Source of the DNA: Cannabis sativa
Taxonomy: Eukaryota; Streptophyta; Magnoliopsida; Rosales; Cannabaceae
Assembly (NCBI RefSeq): GCF_029168945.1
Contig: NC_083602.1
Location: 8,491,850 to 8,555,849 of the forward strand
Reading direction: 5' to 3'
DNA length: 64,000 bases
Every line of letters starts with the position of its first letter. Positions within the stretch are counted from its first letter, which is position 1. The translations under genes were made by a program, and so were the position numbers. Positions 12,053-22,420 of the stretch are shown here, piece after piece. The notes beneath the pieces were generated by a model. It was not told the DNA's origin, did no database searches, and worked only from the letters and a program-made list of their open reading frames with translations.

Positions 12053-13963
12053 TGTTGGGTTTTATGCCCTAAATAAAACTCTTTACAATCTGATTAGTTA
12101 TCAATAAAAGAAATTAGAAGTGATTGATGTTTGCATGAATTTTACATGCTAATGGTTTAATATGTTTAATATGTTTATGACATTCATACACACAAAATCA
12201 GTTAAATCCAGATCATATGTTTATTCACAATTACAGTATCGTCAACACAGTGGAATGTGATTGTGATCATATGAATCAAAAGTTTTGGTCCCTGTTTCAT
12301 CAGTGTTATTGGATTTACACTAATGTGATAATCAGCGATGATGTGTACTTACACTTGGAGTAAGTGTTATGTTCTTTCCAGGACATTAGTAAAGTATACT
12401 AGTTTCGAATGTATGGAGTATACATTGGACTGGACCGATATTGCAACTAAGTTAAGATATTACAAACTTACCGTTATACATATCTTTCCAAGTCAATATC
12501 AGTAGTTGATCTTAAGATTAAAAGAATCTAAATCCTGATATGCTTAGGCTCAACTCAGGAGTGCTATTCATGTTCTTAGATTTATTAGTTAAGCCTACTT
12601 TCGGGTCAGGGTGATACGTATATTTCGAGAACATGATAGTATGATTGAGTGGGAGTGCTGAACATAAATATGGAATCTATAGCTTCTACTGGTGTATAGA
12701 AGTTAAGTGATGATTCCCTTCGAGCTTAGCAAATAGAAGTAAATGGATGAGCTCTTGTTTAACTGACTAATTATTAGATCACTAAACACCATTTACAGGT
12801 AGCTAAGTGTTTTAAGGGGCAAAATACATTGAGGGGTGAGAACGGTAAAGAAATCCCATCTCGATGTAAATCATCTATATAGAGGATCTTTAAATCACAA
12901 TAAGATTATAACAATGGTTAAATGAGATAGTATATTGGTATCGTGAAACATACAATATGCTCTATATAAGTCTGAGAGTGCAATTCTAAGTTCTAAGAGT
13001 TGATTCAACGAAGAATTAATAAGTAGGAATTTACTTGGTAAATTTGGTTCACTTATTGGAAGCTCAGCATATAGATCCATGTTCCCCATTCTACTTGAGA
13101 ACATTCTGCTTGTAAGACTCATTAATTGATTCGTGATTGGTCAATTATAATTCTAAAGTTAGACTATGTCTAATTTTATGAATTTTCACTAAGCAGGGGT
13201 GAAATTGTAAGGAAAAGAGTTTTCTAGGTTTATTTATTTATTAATAGACTTTTTATGTCTAATTAATAATTAAATTAAATGACAATATTATTTAATAATC
13301 TATTTTAGTTATTAAATAATTAGTTTTGGCATTTAAAAGGTTAGAATTGGAAAATTGGCATTTTTGACAAAATAGAGATAAAATTTGATAAAATTGCAAA
13401 ATTAAGTGAGGCCCAATAACACCATATGGCCGACCACTTAATATGATTTTTCAAATTATTATTTTCATTATTTTAATGCCAAATAATTATAAACCTAGAC
13501 CTAGTAGTTGCCTATAAATAGAAAGTGATGGCTCATTCACAACACAATGCTTTCATTAGCTTTCTGACAGAAATTTCTCTCTTCAGAAAAACTGAGCCTT
13601 CCCTCACTTTCTACCTTGGCCGAAATACCTCTCTCTCTTTTCCCTTCATCTTTTTCGTGACCCTAGTGAAAGAGTAAGTGCCCACACACAGCAAGCAGTA
13701 ACTCAATCATAGATTGGAAGACTGTGAAGGATCAAAGCTTGAAGAAGAAGGAGATTCGGGCTCAGATCTTGATTATACTCTGCTACAGAAAGGAATCAAG
13801 GGTTAGAGATCTGAGTGGAAGGAGACATTTATTCCGCTGCATCAATGTAAGGTTTTCTTAACTTTATATGTGTTTATTTTATCGTTTTAGAAAGTTCATA
13901 TTTAGGATGTTAATAAACATACTTGTGAGTAGATCTAAGGTCCTGGTAAAATAATTCCCAACA
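12053..13963 (+). repeat. 3' LTR of element A
   Basis: 1911 bp, TGTTGGGTTTTATGCC to AATTCCCAACA, with a TATA box at 13513-13520. It is followed by the TSD AAAGT and then the rest of B's LTR. Confidence 0.93.
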
Positions 13964-14403
13964 AAAGTGATGGCTCAGTCAAATCATAAGTTTTCATAAC
14001 ATCTTCTAACAGAAATTTCTCTCTTCAGAAAACTGAGCCTTCCCTACTTTCTATACCCTGCCCGAAATCCCTCTTCTCTTTTCTCTTCATAAAATTTCGA
14101 CCCTAGTGAAAGAGTAAGTGCCCACACACAGCAAGCAATAACTCAATCATAGATTGGAAGACTGTGAAGGATCAAACTTAAAGAAGAAGGACATTCGGGC
14201 TCAGATCTTGATTATACTCTGCTACAGAAAGGATACAAGGGTTAGAGATCTGAGTGGAAGGAGACATTAATTCTGCTGCATCAATGTAAGGTTTTCTTAA
14301 CTTTATATGTGTTTATTTTATCATTTTAGAAAGTTCATATTTTGGGTGTTTAAACAACATACTTGTGAGTAGATCTAAGATCCTGGTAAAATAAATTCCA
14401 ACA

Positions 14404-15840
14404 AATAGGGCCGTAGTTTTTTAGATGCATGAATCAGGCATAGGGCAAGTTTTTCAAGAGGGGGATACCTCGATTCTACCCCCAATAACCTTTTACTAAC
14501 ATAGTAAACGGGTTGTTGGTGTTTTCCCTCTTCTCGCACCAAGGCTGCACTGATTCCACTTTCCAAGACAACCAAGTAAAGGTATAAAGTTTCTCCAGTT
14601 ATTAGTTTGGCCAAAACTAATGGTGTTGATAAATGTTTCTTTATGCCTTTAAATGCTTCTTCGCATTCTTCTGTCCATTCAAATGTTTTGTTGCCTTGTA
14701 AAACATTAAAGAATGGTAAACACTTATCGGTTGATTTTGAAATAAATTTGTTTAATGCTGCCACTGTTCCTGTCAAGGCTTGGGATTCTTTTTGCTTCGT
14801 GGGCGATGGCATCTCTATTAAGGCCTTAAATTTTCTAGGATTTGCCTCAATTCCCCTCGCATTAACTATGAAACCCAGAAACTTCCCCGATGAGACTCCA
14901 AAAGAACACTTATTTGGGTTGAGTTTCATATTGTACACTCTAAGTATTTTAAAGCACTCCACGAGGTCTTTTTTATGGTCTTCACACTTTACCAACTTTA
15001 CCAACATATCTCAACATAAACTTACATGTTTCTTCCCATTTTCTTTCCAATCATTCCATTTACTAGTCGCTGATATGTTGCCCCTACGTTCTTCAAACCA
15101 AAATGCATGACTTTGTAACAATAAAGTCCCATGTTGGTTACAAAACTTGTATGTTCTTGATTAGGGACATGCCTTTTGATCTGGCTATATCCAGAATATA
15201 CGTCCATGAATGTCATCAGCTCGTGCCCTGCAGTTGCATCCACTAACAGGTCGATCCTTGGCAGTGGAAAACAATCTTTTGGACATGCCTTATTTAAATC
15301 TGAACACTCAATACAAGTTCTCCAAGGACTGTTTGGCTTCGGGACAAGAACAGGATTTGATATCCACGAGGGGTAGAATGCCTCACGTATGAAATTATTG
15401 GTTAATAACTTCTCCACTTCTTCTTTAAGTGCCCCTTGTCTCTTAGAATCCAAGGGTCGTCTTTTCTGTCTTTTTTAGGGTAATTAGGGTCGATATTCAA
15501 ATGATGGCAAATCACTTTAGGGTCAATCCCTACCACATCTAAATGGCTCCAAGCAAATTGATCCTTGTTTGCCTTCAAAAAATTTGTTAGTTTTTCATTC
15601 AGATTTTTCCCAATAAACACACATCTAGCGCGATTGACTGAATTCAAAACAACTTCTTCAAGTTCTTCAATTGGCTTTAACATGTTTTTCTCGTCTTGGA
15701 TTCTAGGGTCAAGATCTTCTTCTTTCTTCTCGCCTTCTTCTGTTATTACCACCATTAGTTTATGGTTGGCTCTTCTATTTTGAAGCTCTACACGATAGCA
15801 CTCGCGAGCCAACAGCTGGTCACCTTGCACTGCACGTACT
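14404..15840 (-). pseudogene. pol: Gypsy pol fragment: reverse transcriptase and start of RNase H
   Basis: Read leftward: a [10 protein letters not shown] post-protease motif near 15830, then the reverse transcriptase at about 15453-15022 with WRTCIECSDLNKACPKD, PLPRIDLLVDATAGHE and MDVYSGYSQI. The thumb/connection follows at 15007-14700 (KCSFGVSSGKFLGF). RNase H begins near 14640 (LYLYLVVLESGISAALVREE) and stops at ASKKLRPYL, where element B is inserted. The YVDD catalytic motif is destroyed by a stop and a one-base loss near 15000-15025, between the two readable parts. Nonfunctional. Confidence 0.85.
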
Positions 15841-15842
15841 TC

Positions 15843-16157
15843 CTACAGTGTTTGGAATTTCAAGGATAAATGTTTGATTGAACTGACTGCCCCTAGTCCA
15901 ATCAATGTAGGGTGACCCATCAATATGTTGTAAACTGATGGTAGATCCACAACTAGGAAATCTTGCATTAATGTTGTAGATAATGGCGGCTTGCCTATAG
16001 TTAATGGGAGTTCAATGATGCCTTGACTGGCGACACTATCTCCAGTAAATCCACATAAGTGTACCATGCAAGGTTTTAACTTTGCATTTTGTAGTCCCAT
16101 TTTCTTCAACGTATTCCTGTAAAGGATATTTACCGAGCTTCCATTGTCTACCAACAC
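15843..16157 (-). pseudogene. Gypsy retroviral-type aspartic protease domain
   Basis: A 104-residue open stretch containing [12 protein letters not shown]. The DNGSS form of the active site is typical of plant Tat/Athila-type proteases. It is followed by GFTGDS, the strand [19 protein letters not shown] and a C-terminal KHLSLKF. In the family it cleaves the Gag-Pol polyprotein. The domain reads through cleanly, but neighbouring sequence is frameshifted. Confidence 0.8.
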
Positions 16158-16181
16158 TCTTTTTATCCTCTTGTTGATGAC

Positions 16182-18607
16182 TTAAACTGTAATCACTAGA
16201 GGATCGACCTGTGGATACCTCACATATTTTGTATCTTCTTCTGAGAATACAATTGGAGGTTCTTCTGTTTTGGCTTTCTTTAGTGGTTTCAGAGCAAACA
16301 CCGATTGATTATTTTTTACATTATTGACATATCGCTTTTGGGCATTACTACTCTCTCTAGTGAGATGCGGCCCTCCCGAGATAACCAATATATCCTCACC
16401 TGAATAGGGGGAGGTTGCATTCTTTGGTTATCTATGTTGATGGGCTGAACTAGTCGGTTATGTTCATTTCCTTGGCACTTCACATATTGTCCAAAATATC
16501 CACGAGCAATCAAGCTTTCTATCTCGTCTTTTAGTTGCTAAAAAAGACGCTCTTCAGTGGTATGCCCTATGTCTTTATGAAATTGACAAAATCTATTTGG
16601 GTCGCGTTTGTGTCTTACATGCCTCATTGGCTCAAGTTTACAAAATGCAACCCTATGCTCATTTGCGAGAAAGATGTTTTCTCGAGTTTCATTAAGCTCA
16701 GTGTAAACGGTGTAAATTGGCACATAATTATCGTGCTTTTTTGTTTCTTCTTATTTTTAGATGATTCTCTCAAGTCATATTTTCTTTTGGTGTTCGAACC
16801 ACTTGGATTGTCAGCCTTTGTCGAGATGGTATTTTCTGTTGCAGTGTTGGGTTTCTTTCCCGAGCCAGTCTTCATTAACTTCATCTCATTTCTTGCTTCC
16901 ACTTTGCGCACAAACACTTGCACTCTTTCATTGAATGAATTAATATTTCTCACTAGACGACCTTGTAAGTCATCCCACAGCTTGCCCCCAGCTACTGAGA
17001 GGTCAGTCGTGATCCCTGCTTGAAGAGCAGTAAGTTGAATAATGTGATTCAAGTTTCTAACTTTAGCAGCGGCAGTACTGAAGCAACTTAAGTAAGCTTT
17101 AAGGGACTCTCCTTGTTGCTGCTTTATGCTAGTTAGGGAGGATGCTTCAAATTACGTGTCTCTTGCTGCCTGAAATTGTTTATAAAATCCTTGGACAGCT
17201 GTTCCCAGGAAATTATCGAATGATGAGTGAATTTTATCAAACTAGCTACTCGCTGCCCAAGTCATCGAGGTGTGGAATAAAATAAAACGTAGATTATTCG
17301 AGACGTTGCTGGCTCGCATTATGGTATTCAAGTTGTTAAGGTGAGCGACTGGGTCCGAAGTCCCATCATACTGCGAGACGTGAGGGTTTTTGAATCCCTG
17401 GGGGAATTGAAAGTTCATAATATCAGGATGTAAAGGCTCGGGCTCCTCGTCTGAGTCATACCCAGGTAACTTCTCGTATTCCCTATCATTATATCTCATG
17501 AACTTATCCTCCAACTCAATGATTCCCAATTGGATTGGATCCTCTTGCTGTCGGTTAGCATTAAGCTGTTGGCGTAAGTCAGGTGCATTCTGATTTAGGT
17601 GTTCGCGTAAATCATGTTGTCTTTGATTCAAATGTCCACGAAGATGTGGTTGTCTTCATTCATAGTTGCTCACAAACCTCGTATCTGAGTAACTCTCAGA
17701 TTGATAACTCCTCATATTGCTCATACTCTCTTGATCAGCATAACGCCGAGGTCTGCTTCTTTCTCGCGTTTGCCTTCCTAATCGACTTTTCCCCTTTGAA
17801 TGTCGAACTTGTCTCGTCTTGCACAAGCTTCTCCTTCAGAAAAGGTTAGATACACGCCCTCTATTTAGGTATGTGTATGCCTTCTCTCTATTAGTTTGAG
17901 AAGGATGCTGGTGGGTGTCTCGGTGGTAACCCACTTGTCCTAGGTTGAGTTCTAGGATTTATCTCGTTATTACGAGAGATTTCTTGTTCCCTAGTTCTGG
18001 GTTGCCTTATATTCTCATTTTTGCGAGAAGTCTCTGGCACATCATTGTTTTCATTCCCTTGATTCGTAAATCCTTAGGGTCTTTGAGGGACTTCTTGATG
18101 AGGTGCTTGGTTGTTATGTTGTTCATTTACTAGAACATCCCTAGTTCCCCCAAGTTGCTCCTCCTGGGTGTTTGAGAAATTTTCTTGATTTGCTTCCTGC
18201 CTCCTGGTTCTTGAACCCCAAGGTCTACCTCATGGTCTTCTTACTCTAGGGTTAGGTTGATTCTGTGCATTGTTTCCTTGAGTCGCCTTGGCCGCTGTAG
18301 CCTCTCTTTCCAACTCAGCGTTTTGTTGGTTAGACTCGACTAAGCATTGCCCGAGTTGTCTGTTTTCCAATTCTACTAATGGTACATACCTAGTGGGATC
18401 ATAAGCGTCCTCACTTCTGGGTACATAACCAACATTAGTATTGATTTCTTCATTCTTTCCTTCTGGGTTTTGATTATTACCACCTTGGTTCCTTCTTGAA
18501 TGTTTTGTTCCTGAAATGGGTGGCCTCTATGAACCCATTGGTTCTTTCCCAGGAGGATGTGTAGTCTCTTCAGGACAACTATTATCGTTTTGATTATGAT
18601 GAGCCAT
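16182..18607 (-). pseudogene. gag: Gypsy gag gene, decayed
   Basis: The likely start is ATG at 18605-18607 on the minus strand, giving MAHHNQNDNSCPEETTH, soon followed by frameshifts and stops. Recognisable later: an acidic/charged linker and FKNPHVSQYDGTSDPVAHLN with the retrotransposon Gag core (17242-17631). Then come a basic region (16624-17052) and [31 protein letters not shown] (16538-16723), a knuckle-like segment. No single open frame covers it. Confidence 0.7.
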
Positions 18608-18660
18608 GGAAAAATTTTGTTTGTAAGGAGGGATTTTTTCTGAGTTTTATCACGTAGGCT

Positions 18661-18679
18661 CTAAATGAAAGCACCACAC
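18661..18679 (-). promoter_or_regulatory. Probable primer-binding site and LTR junction of element C
   Basis: On the minus strand the LTR ends ...TGTGTTAACA at 18680 and is followed at once by GTGTGGTGCTTTCATTTAG. The position right after a CA-ending LTR is where a PBS is expected. I cannot assign the tRNA with confidence. Confidence 0.5.
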
Positions 18680-18927
18680 TGTTAACACAGATTTTTGTTA
18701 ACCAATAATGAGCCTTTTTTGTAATAAATTTAACACAGATCTTATGAAAATTGATAAAATATAATAAATATAATAATAAAACCAGGTATTTTACTTGGTT
18801 TTGTAGTTAAATCTGCATACTCCACGAGTCTATCTTATTCCAGATATTTCTAAGTGTTTGATACAATATATAATTAGTAATCCTTTTTTTGAAGATTTTT
18901 TTCTCCCCTATCTGTAGAATCTGTTGC

Positions 18928-18935
18928 TATTTATA
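18928..18935 (-). promoter_or_regulatory. TATA box in element C LTR
   Basis: TATAAATA on the minus strand, at a suitable distance from the LTR end and the gag start. Confidence 0.55.
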
Positions 18936-19150
18936 GGAATATAGGTTGGCAGTTATTTACATTTAAATTTGAATTACATAACCGTTTAATGAAATGTGGG
19001 AATTGATCACGTTTCATTTAATCATGTGTGGATAACAATTGATAACCGTATAATTGCTTATCATTCTTATCTTTACAAACGGTGGATGTTGATTTGGACA
19101 ACGGTATCTCGCTTTGCCTATAGATGATCAATACTGACTTGGTTGATCAT

Positions 19151-19246
19151 ATGCCTTCCAACAATGGCATGAGCACCAGTGTACTGAGCAAACTTAAGAA
19201 CTGCTCTTTGACCATAAGGCCTCACAGACTGGACAATCATGTCTTG
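19151..19246 (-). pseudogene. Ribosomal protein SA (uS2) gene fragment
   Basis: Thirty-two uninterrupted minus-strand codons read [10 protein letters not shown] then [19 protein letters not shown] and GRH. This is the conserved core of plant 40S ribosomal protein SA ([32 protein letters not shown]) with a few substitutions. SA is a component of the small ribosomal subunit. Beyond GRH the match fades (MINQV could be a deleted remnant of the following FTNQL region) and upstream it stops at QD. There are no splice sites, start or stop, so it is a captured or relic exon piece. It lies next to or inside the LTR of element C, upstream of its TATA box. Confidence 0.8.
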
Positions 19247-19307
19247 CATATTTCCAAGTTGATACACTTAGTTGTTATAATGTGGAAAATACGCTAAGTG
19301 TTTAACA

Positions 19308-19650
19308 ACTGATTTGTCTCGTCAATTTTCTCTAGTGTATAGCGAGGTGGATGCCTCACTTTATATTGTCCGTGATTGATTCGGATAACTTCACCTATTC
19401 TTTTGAATCTTGTCCTTGAATCTACGTCTTTCGAGACAGGATGTTGTCTCGTCAATACATGAATTAATAATTTGTGTATTCTTGTCTCGCCTAAAACTAT
19501 ACAGTAGTGAGTTATGAATATACTCTATTAGTTCTATCTTTAATGAGTTATTCTCTTTTTGCATTAAATGATATAATCGTTATTATATCTCGTGGTTCAC
19601 ATTCCACCTAATTGGCACGTTTCACTCTCTGAAGTTAGCTGAATTTTGGG
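19308..19650. other. Spacer without recognisable gene
   Basis: No coding match. The only pattern is three TTGTCTCG-type motifs near 19313, 19443 and 19483. It could be more of element C's LTR or its flank. Confidence 0.5.
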
Positions 19651-19703
19651 TATAATAATAATAGTAATAGTAGTAGTAATAATAATAATAATAATAATAA
19701 TAT
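19651..19703. repeat. (TAA)n microsatellite
   Basis: About 17 trinucleotide units, TAA with interspersed TAG. Confidence 0.9.
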
Positions 19704-19743
19704 GCCACTTTAATATTCTTAAATATTGAAATATTTTAAGTTA

Positions 19744-20164
19744 GAGGAGTTCTATTTGCACCCCATAAAATAATAAGTACACATCATTATCCAAAAAGAA
19801 ATCAACTTAAATAGTTTTTAAAAATTAGTTTTAATGTTTTTTTTTTAATTTTTGCTCCTTACATTATTTTATGTTAATTTCAATACTTATTTTGATTTTA
19901 TTTTTATGTTTTTTTTTTCCTAAATCATGTATATAATTTTATTTTTTCTAAGAAAATTTCATATAATTTTTTATTTTAATTTTTTTGTCATAAAATTTAA
20001 AATATATTTGCTTTTATTTGATAGCTATAGTTTTTAAGAAAATGAATTGGAAGAAAATAATTAAAAATAAACCTATCACAAGTAAAGATATAAATTTTAT
20101 GTAAAATGAATATTATTAAAATGGGGTGTATTTAAAATTTTTTGGGGTATAAATAAAATTTTTC
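19744..20164. mobile_element. MITE-like element, copy 1
   Basis: About 420 bp of AT-rich noncoding DNA. It begins GAGGAGTTCTATTTGCACCCC and ends TTTGGGGTATAAATAAAATT; the two ends are imperfect inverted repeats centred on TATTTGCACCCC / GGGGTATAAATA. A second copy follows at 20304. The superfamily is not clear. Confidence 0.55.
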
Positions 20165-20269
20165 AGTTATTATTTATTATATTAATAATTTTTTTTTTAA
20201 ATATTATACTAAAAAAATTAAAATAAACTACAGGAAAAGTAGCTATATTGCCTAATTTTATATATAAAG

Positions 20270-20296
20270 ATATATATATATATATATATATATATA
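20270..20296. repeat. (TA)n microsatellite
   Basis: About 13 TA units between the two MITE-like copies. Confidence 0.85.
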
Positions 20297-20303
20297 AAGA
20301 TAT

Positions 20304-20713
20304 GAGGAGTTCTCTTTACACCCCATAAAATTATAAATACGTCCCAATATTAAAAATATATAAACTTAAATTATTTTTAAAAATTACTATTAATAATTTT
20401 TAAATTTTTTTTCTCACATTGTTTTATGTTAATTTCAATACTTTTTTGATTTTATTTTCAAAATTTTTTCTAACTCATGTATATATATTTATTATTTTTT
20501 TTCTAAGCAAATTTCATATCATTTTTTATTTTATTTTTATCATAATATTTAAAATATAATTTAATTTTGTTTGATATGTATATTTTTTAAGAATATAAAT
20601 TGGAAAAAAAATTAAAAAGCTTAGTACGATTAAAGATATAAATTTTATATAAAATAAAAATTATTAAAATGGAGTGTCTTTAGAAATATTTTGGGGTGTA
20701 AATAAAATTTCCC
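20304..20713. mobile_element. MITE-like element, copy 2
   Basis: About 410 bp in the same orientation as copy 1. It starts GAGGAGTTCTCTTTACACCCC and ends TTTTGGGGTGTAAATAAAAT, with similar interior blocks (CTCACATTGTTTTATGTTAA). The terminal inverted repeat is imperfect. Direct tandem placement suggests a local duplication or two insertions. Confidence 0.55.
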
Positions 20714-21260
20714 TTATATTTATACAGAATCACTAACAACAACAACAACACATATGCATATATAATATCTTCTTTTCAGCCTACGAACACCATGAAAGTT
20801 TCCAACTTTAACGATTTAAAGGAGCAAGACGGAACAAAAGTATGCGATAAAAAAATATCCTAATTCAGAGGATTTCCTGCGATTAACAAACCAGTCCCTG
20901 CTTTCTTGCAATTTTTTTTCTTTCCCTCGAATACGAAACGAAACAGCGCAAGATACACCCGATCATGAATTAAGACTGCAAGCGGTGATCCACCTACAAT
21001 TCAACATGTGAGAAGGTTTCCTGTGATTTCAGCCATCTTCGTCCCTGTGTTCATACGATTAATATAAAAAATCTGAGACAAAGGAGAAATTAAAGTTGAC
21101 TGAAACCATTTAGAGAGGCAAATTAATGAGTTGTTTCTGCTACTGAAGAATTGAGAATAGTCTTGTCTTTTGACATGGTTGTGTAGTTTTTTGGGGGTTT
21201 CTTGGCTGTGTATTTTGGTGTTGTTTCTGTTCTATTTTGTTTTTCTTTGATTTTGGTACG

Positions 21261-22340
21261 GTAATGGAGGAATTAACAAGGGTGGACATAACTATTGCGG
21301 AAGAAGAGGATGTTGTTTTGTCCTACGATGTCAGCGCTACGAGGGCTGATGACTATGACGATAGGTGGTGTATTGTGGGAAGATTTTTGACTGAGAGGCC
21401 AATAGATTTTGAGGCTATGCAACACTAGATGGCTTCACTATGGCAGCGGGGAAAGGGGATGTTTGTGAAGGAATTGGACACTAATCAATATTTTTTCCAA
21501 TTTTATCATGAGATTGATATCTAGAGAATGATGTCTCATAGTCCTTGGACTTTAAATAAGTTCTTGTTGATCTTTAGAAGGTTGCAACTGGGGGAGGATC
21601 CTAGATTGATTCAATTGAATGAGATTGATATTTCGGTGCAATTACATGATACCCGAACAGGATTTAAAACCGCAACTATTGCTAAGGATGTGGCTAATTA
21701 CATTGGTAAGTTCGTTGAATCGGATGAAAGAAATTTCATGGGTTTATGGAGGGATTATCTTCGAGTTTGGGTCACTTTGGATGTTACGAATCCTTTAAAG
21801 AGACGAACGAAGCTTCGTAATTCTGACGGGATAGAGTTTTGGACTAATTTCAAGTATGAACATCTTCTCACTTTCTGTTTTGTCTGTGGAATAATGGGGC
21901 ATTCGGATAGATTTTTTCCACGTTGATTTAAAGTTGGAGAAGGTCAGTTAGTTTAGCCGTATGGGGAATGGATGAGGGTGAAACCACAACGTAAAAATTA
22001 CATGATTGGGGCGAAGTGGTTGAAGCAATTTATGGTTGCCATGGATGATGGCCTAGGTGCGAACGTTGCTCCACCAGTTTCTGGATATCGGTCGATGGCG
22101 ATGTCGACGATGAGTGGTGGGACCCCAAGTGCTTTGGCAACATCGGGTCAATCTGGTAGATAGATAGGGAGATCAAAGGAAGTTAATGGGATTCCTATTT
22201 CTGTGGAGTAAATAATGCTAACATATAAAAATCAGTAATCATTTAATAATAATATCGGTGATGAGGCTTGTTTATTGGTGGTTGACTCGAAAAGAAGAAG
22301 GACTGATTTGGAAGGTGATGATGGAATCCACGACATGGAT
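21261..22340 (+). pseudogene. LINE G1 ORF1 (RNA-binding, DUF4283)
   Basis: Begins MEELTRVDITIAEEEDVVLS at ATG 21261. Stops interrupt it at about 21426 and 21522, but the frame continues: FEAMQ-stop-MASLWQRGKGMFVKEL, then PWTLNKFLLIFRR and DYLRVWVTLDV, the DUF4283 pattern. The knuckle CFVCGIMGHSDRF has lost its last cysteine (Phe in its place). The C-terminal part is low in recognisable sequence. In the family the protein binds LINE RNA. Confidence 0.8.
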
Positions 22341-22420
22341 GATGTGGCAGTGGGTTAAGATGTTAGTGGGTCAAAAAACTTGAATTTGGTGGGTGCTGGT
22401 ATCCAGGCCCACCGCTCATT

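Larger units (their letters stand above)
1857..13963 (+). mobile_element. Element A: complete gag-only, copia-type LTR retrotransposon
   Basis: Two LTRs of 1911 bp each (after removing solo LTR S from the 5' one) differ at only about a dozen sites by eye, so insertion is recent. The TSD is AAAGT at 1852-1856 and 13964-13968. The order is 5' LTR, PBS matching initiator tRNA-Met, 3.7-kb AT-rich leader, one gag ORF, 1.8 kb noncoding, polypurine tract, 3' LTR. No protease, integrase, reverse transcriptase or RNase H is present, so mobilisation would need proteins from another element. The two copies in array D have the same architecture, so lack of pol is a family trait rather than a deletion in this copy. 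Confidence 0.92.
393..14403 (+). repeat. 3' LTR of element B, split by element A
   Basis: The LTR begins TGTTGGGTTTTATGCC at 393 and ends TTCCAACA at 14403. Its two parts are 393-1856 and 13969-14403, about 1.9 kb once A and one TSD copy are removed. A TATAAATA box lies at 1843-1850. B's own insertion interrupts the RNase H part of gypsy element C; its right-hand TSD would be AATAG (14404-14408), with the partner outside the window. Confidence 0.88.
14404..19307 (-). mobile_element. Element C: degenerate Ty3/gypsy (Tat/Athila-like) retrotransposon, 5' part
   Basis: Minus-strand order: 5' LTR (to 18680), leader, gag (from 18607), protease, reverse transcriptase, RNase H, the last cut by insertion of B at 14403. 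Integrase and the 3' LTR would lie left of the window. Frameshifts and stops occur throughout. The DNGSS protease and the order of domains point to the Tat/Athila/Ogre branch. The outer LTR boundary is not certain: 19307, ending TTTAACA, is the best guess because it mirrors TGTTAACA at 18680. Confidence 0.75.
18680..19307 (-). repeat. 5' LTR of element C (outer end uncertain)
   Basis: Ends on the minus strand with TGTTAACA at 18680. A TATA box, TATAAATA, lies at 18928-18935 on the minus strand, about 250 bp before the LTR end, as expected for U3/R. The start at 19307 is chosen because its TGTTAA mirrors the terminal TTAACA. On this reading the ribosomal-protein fragment at 19151-19246 lies in U3. 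Confidence 0.5.

Noticed and set aside
18680..19163. Element C LTR ending at TGTTGGAAGG (19163) with TSD ATGGC
   Set aside because: The RPSA reading runs straight through this point (AIVGRH, 19151-19165), so it is not an insertion junction.
21528..21926. Host gene for a zinc-knuckle protein
   Set aside because: It continues the DUF4283 ORF1 of LINE G1 upstream of the endonuclease, with in-frame stops, so it is not an independent gene.
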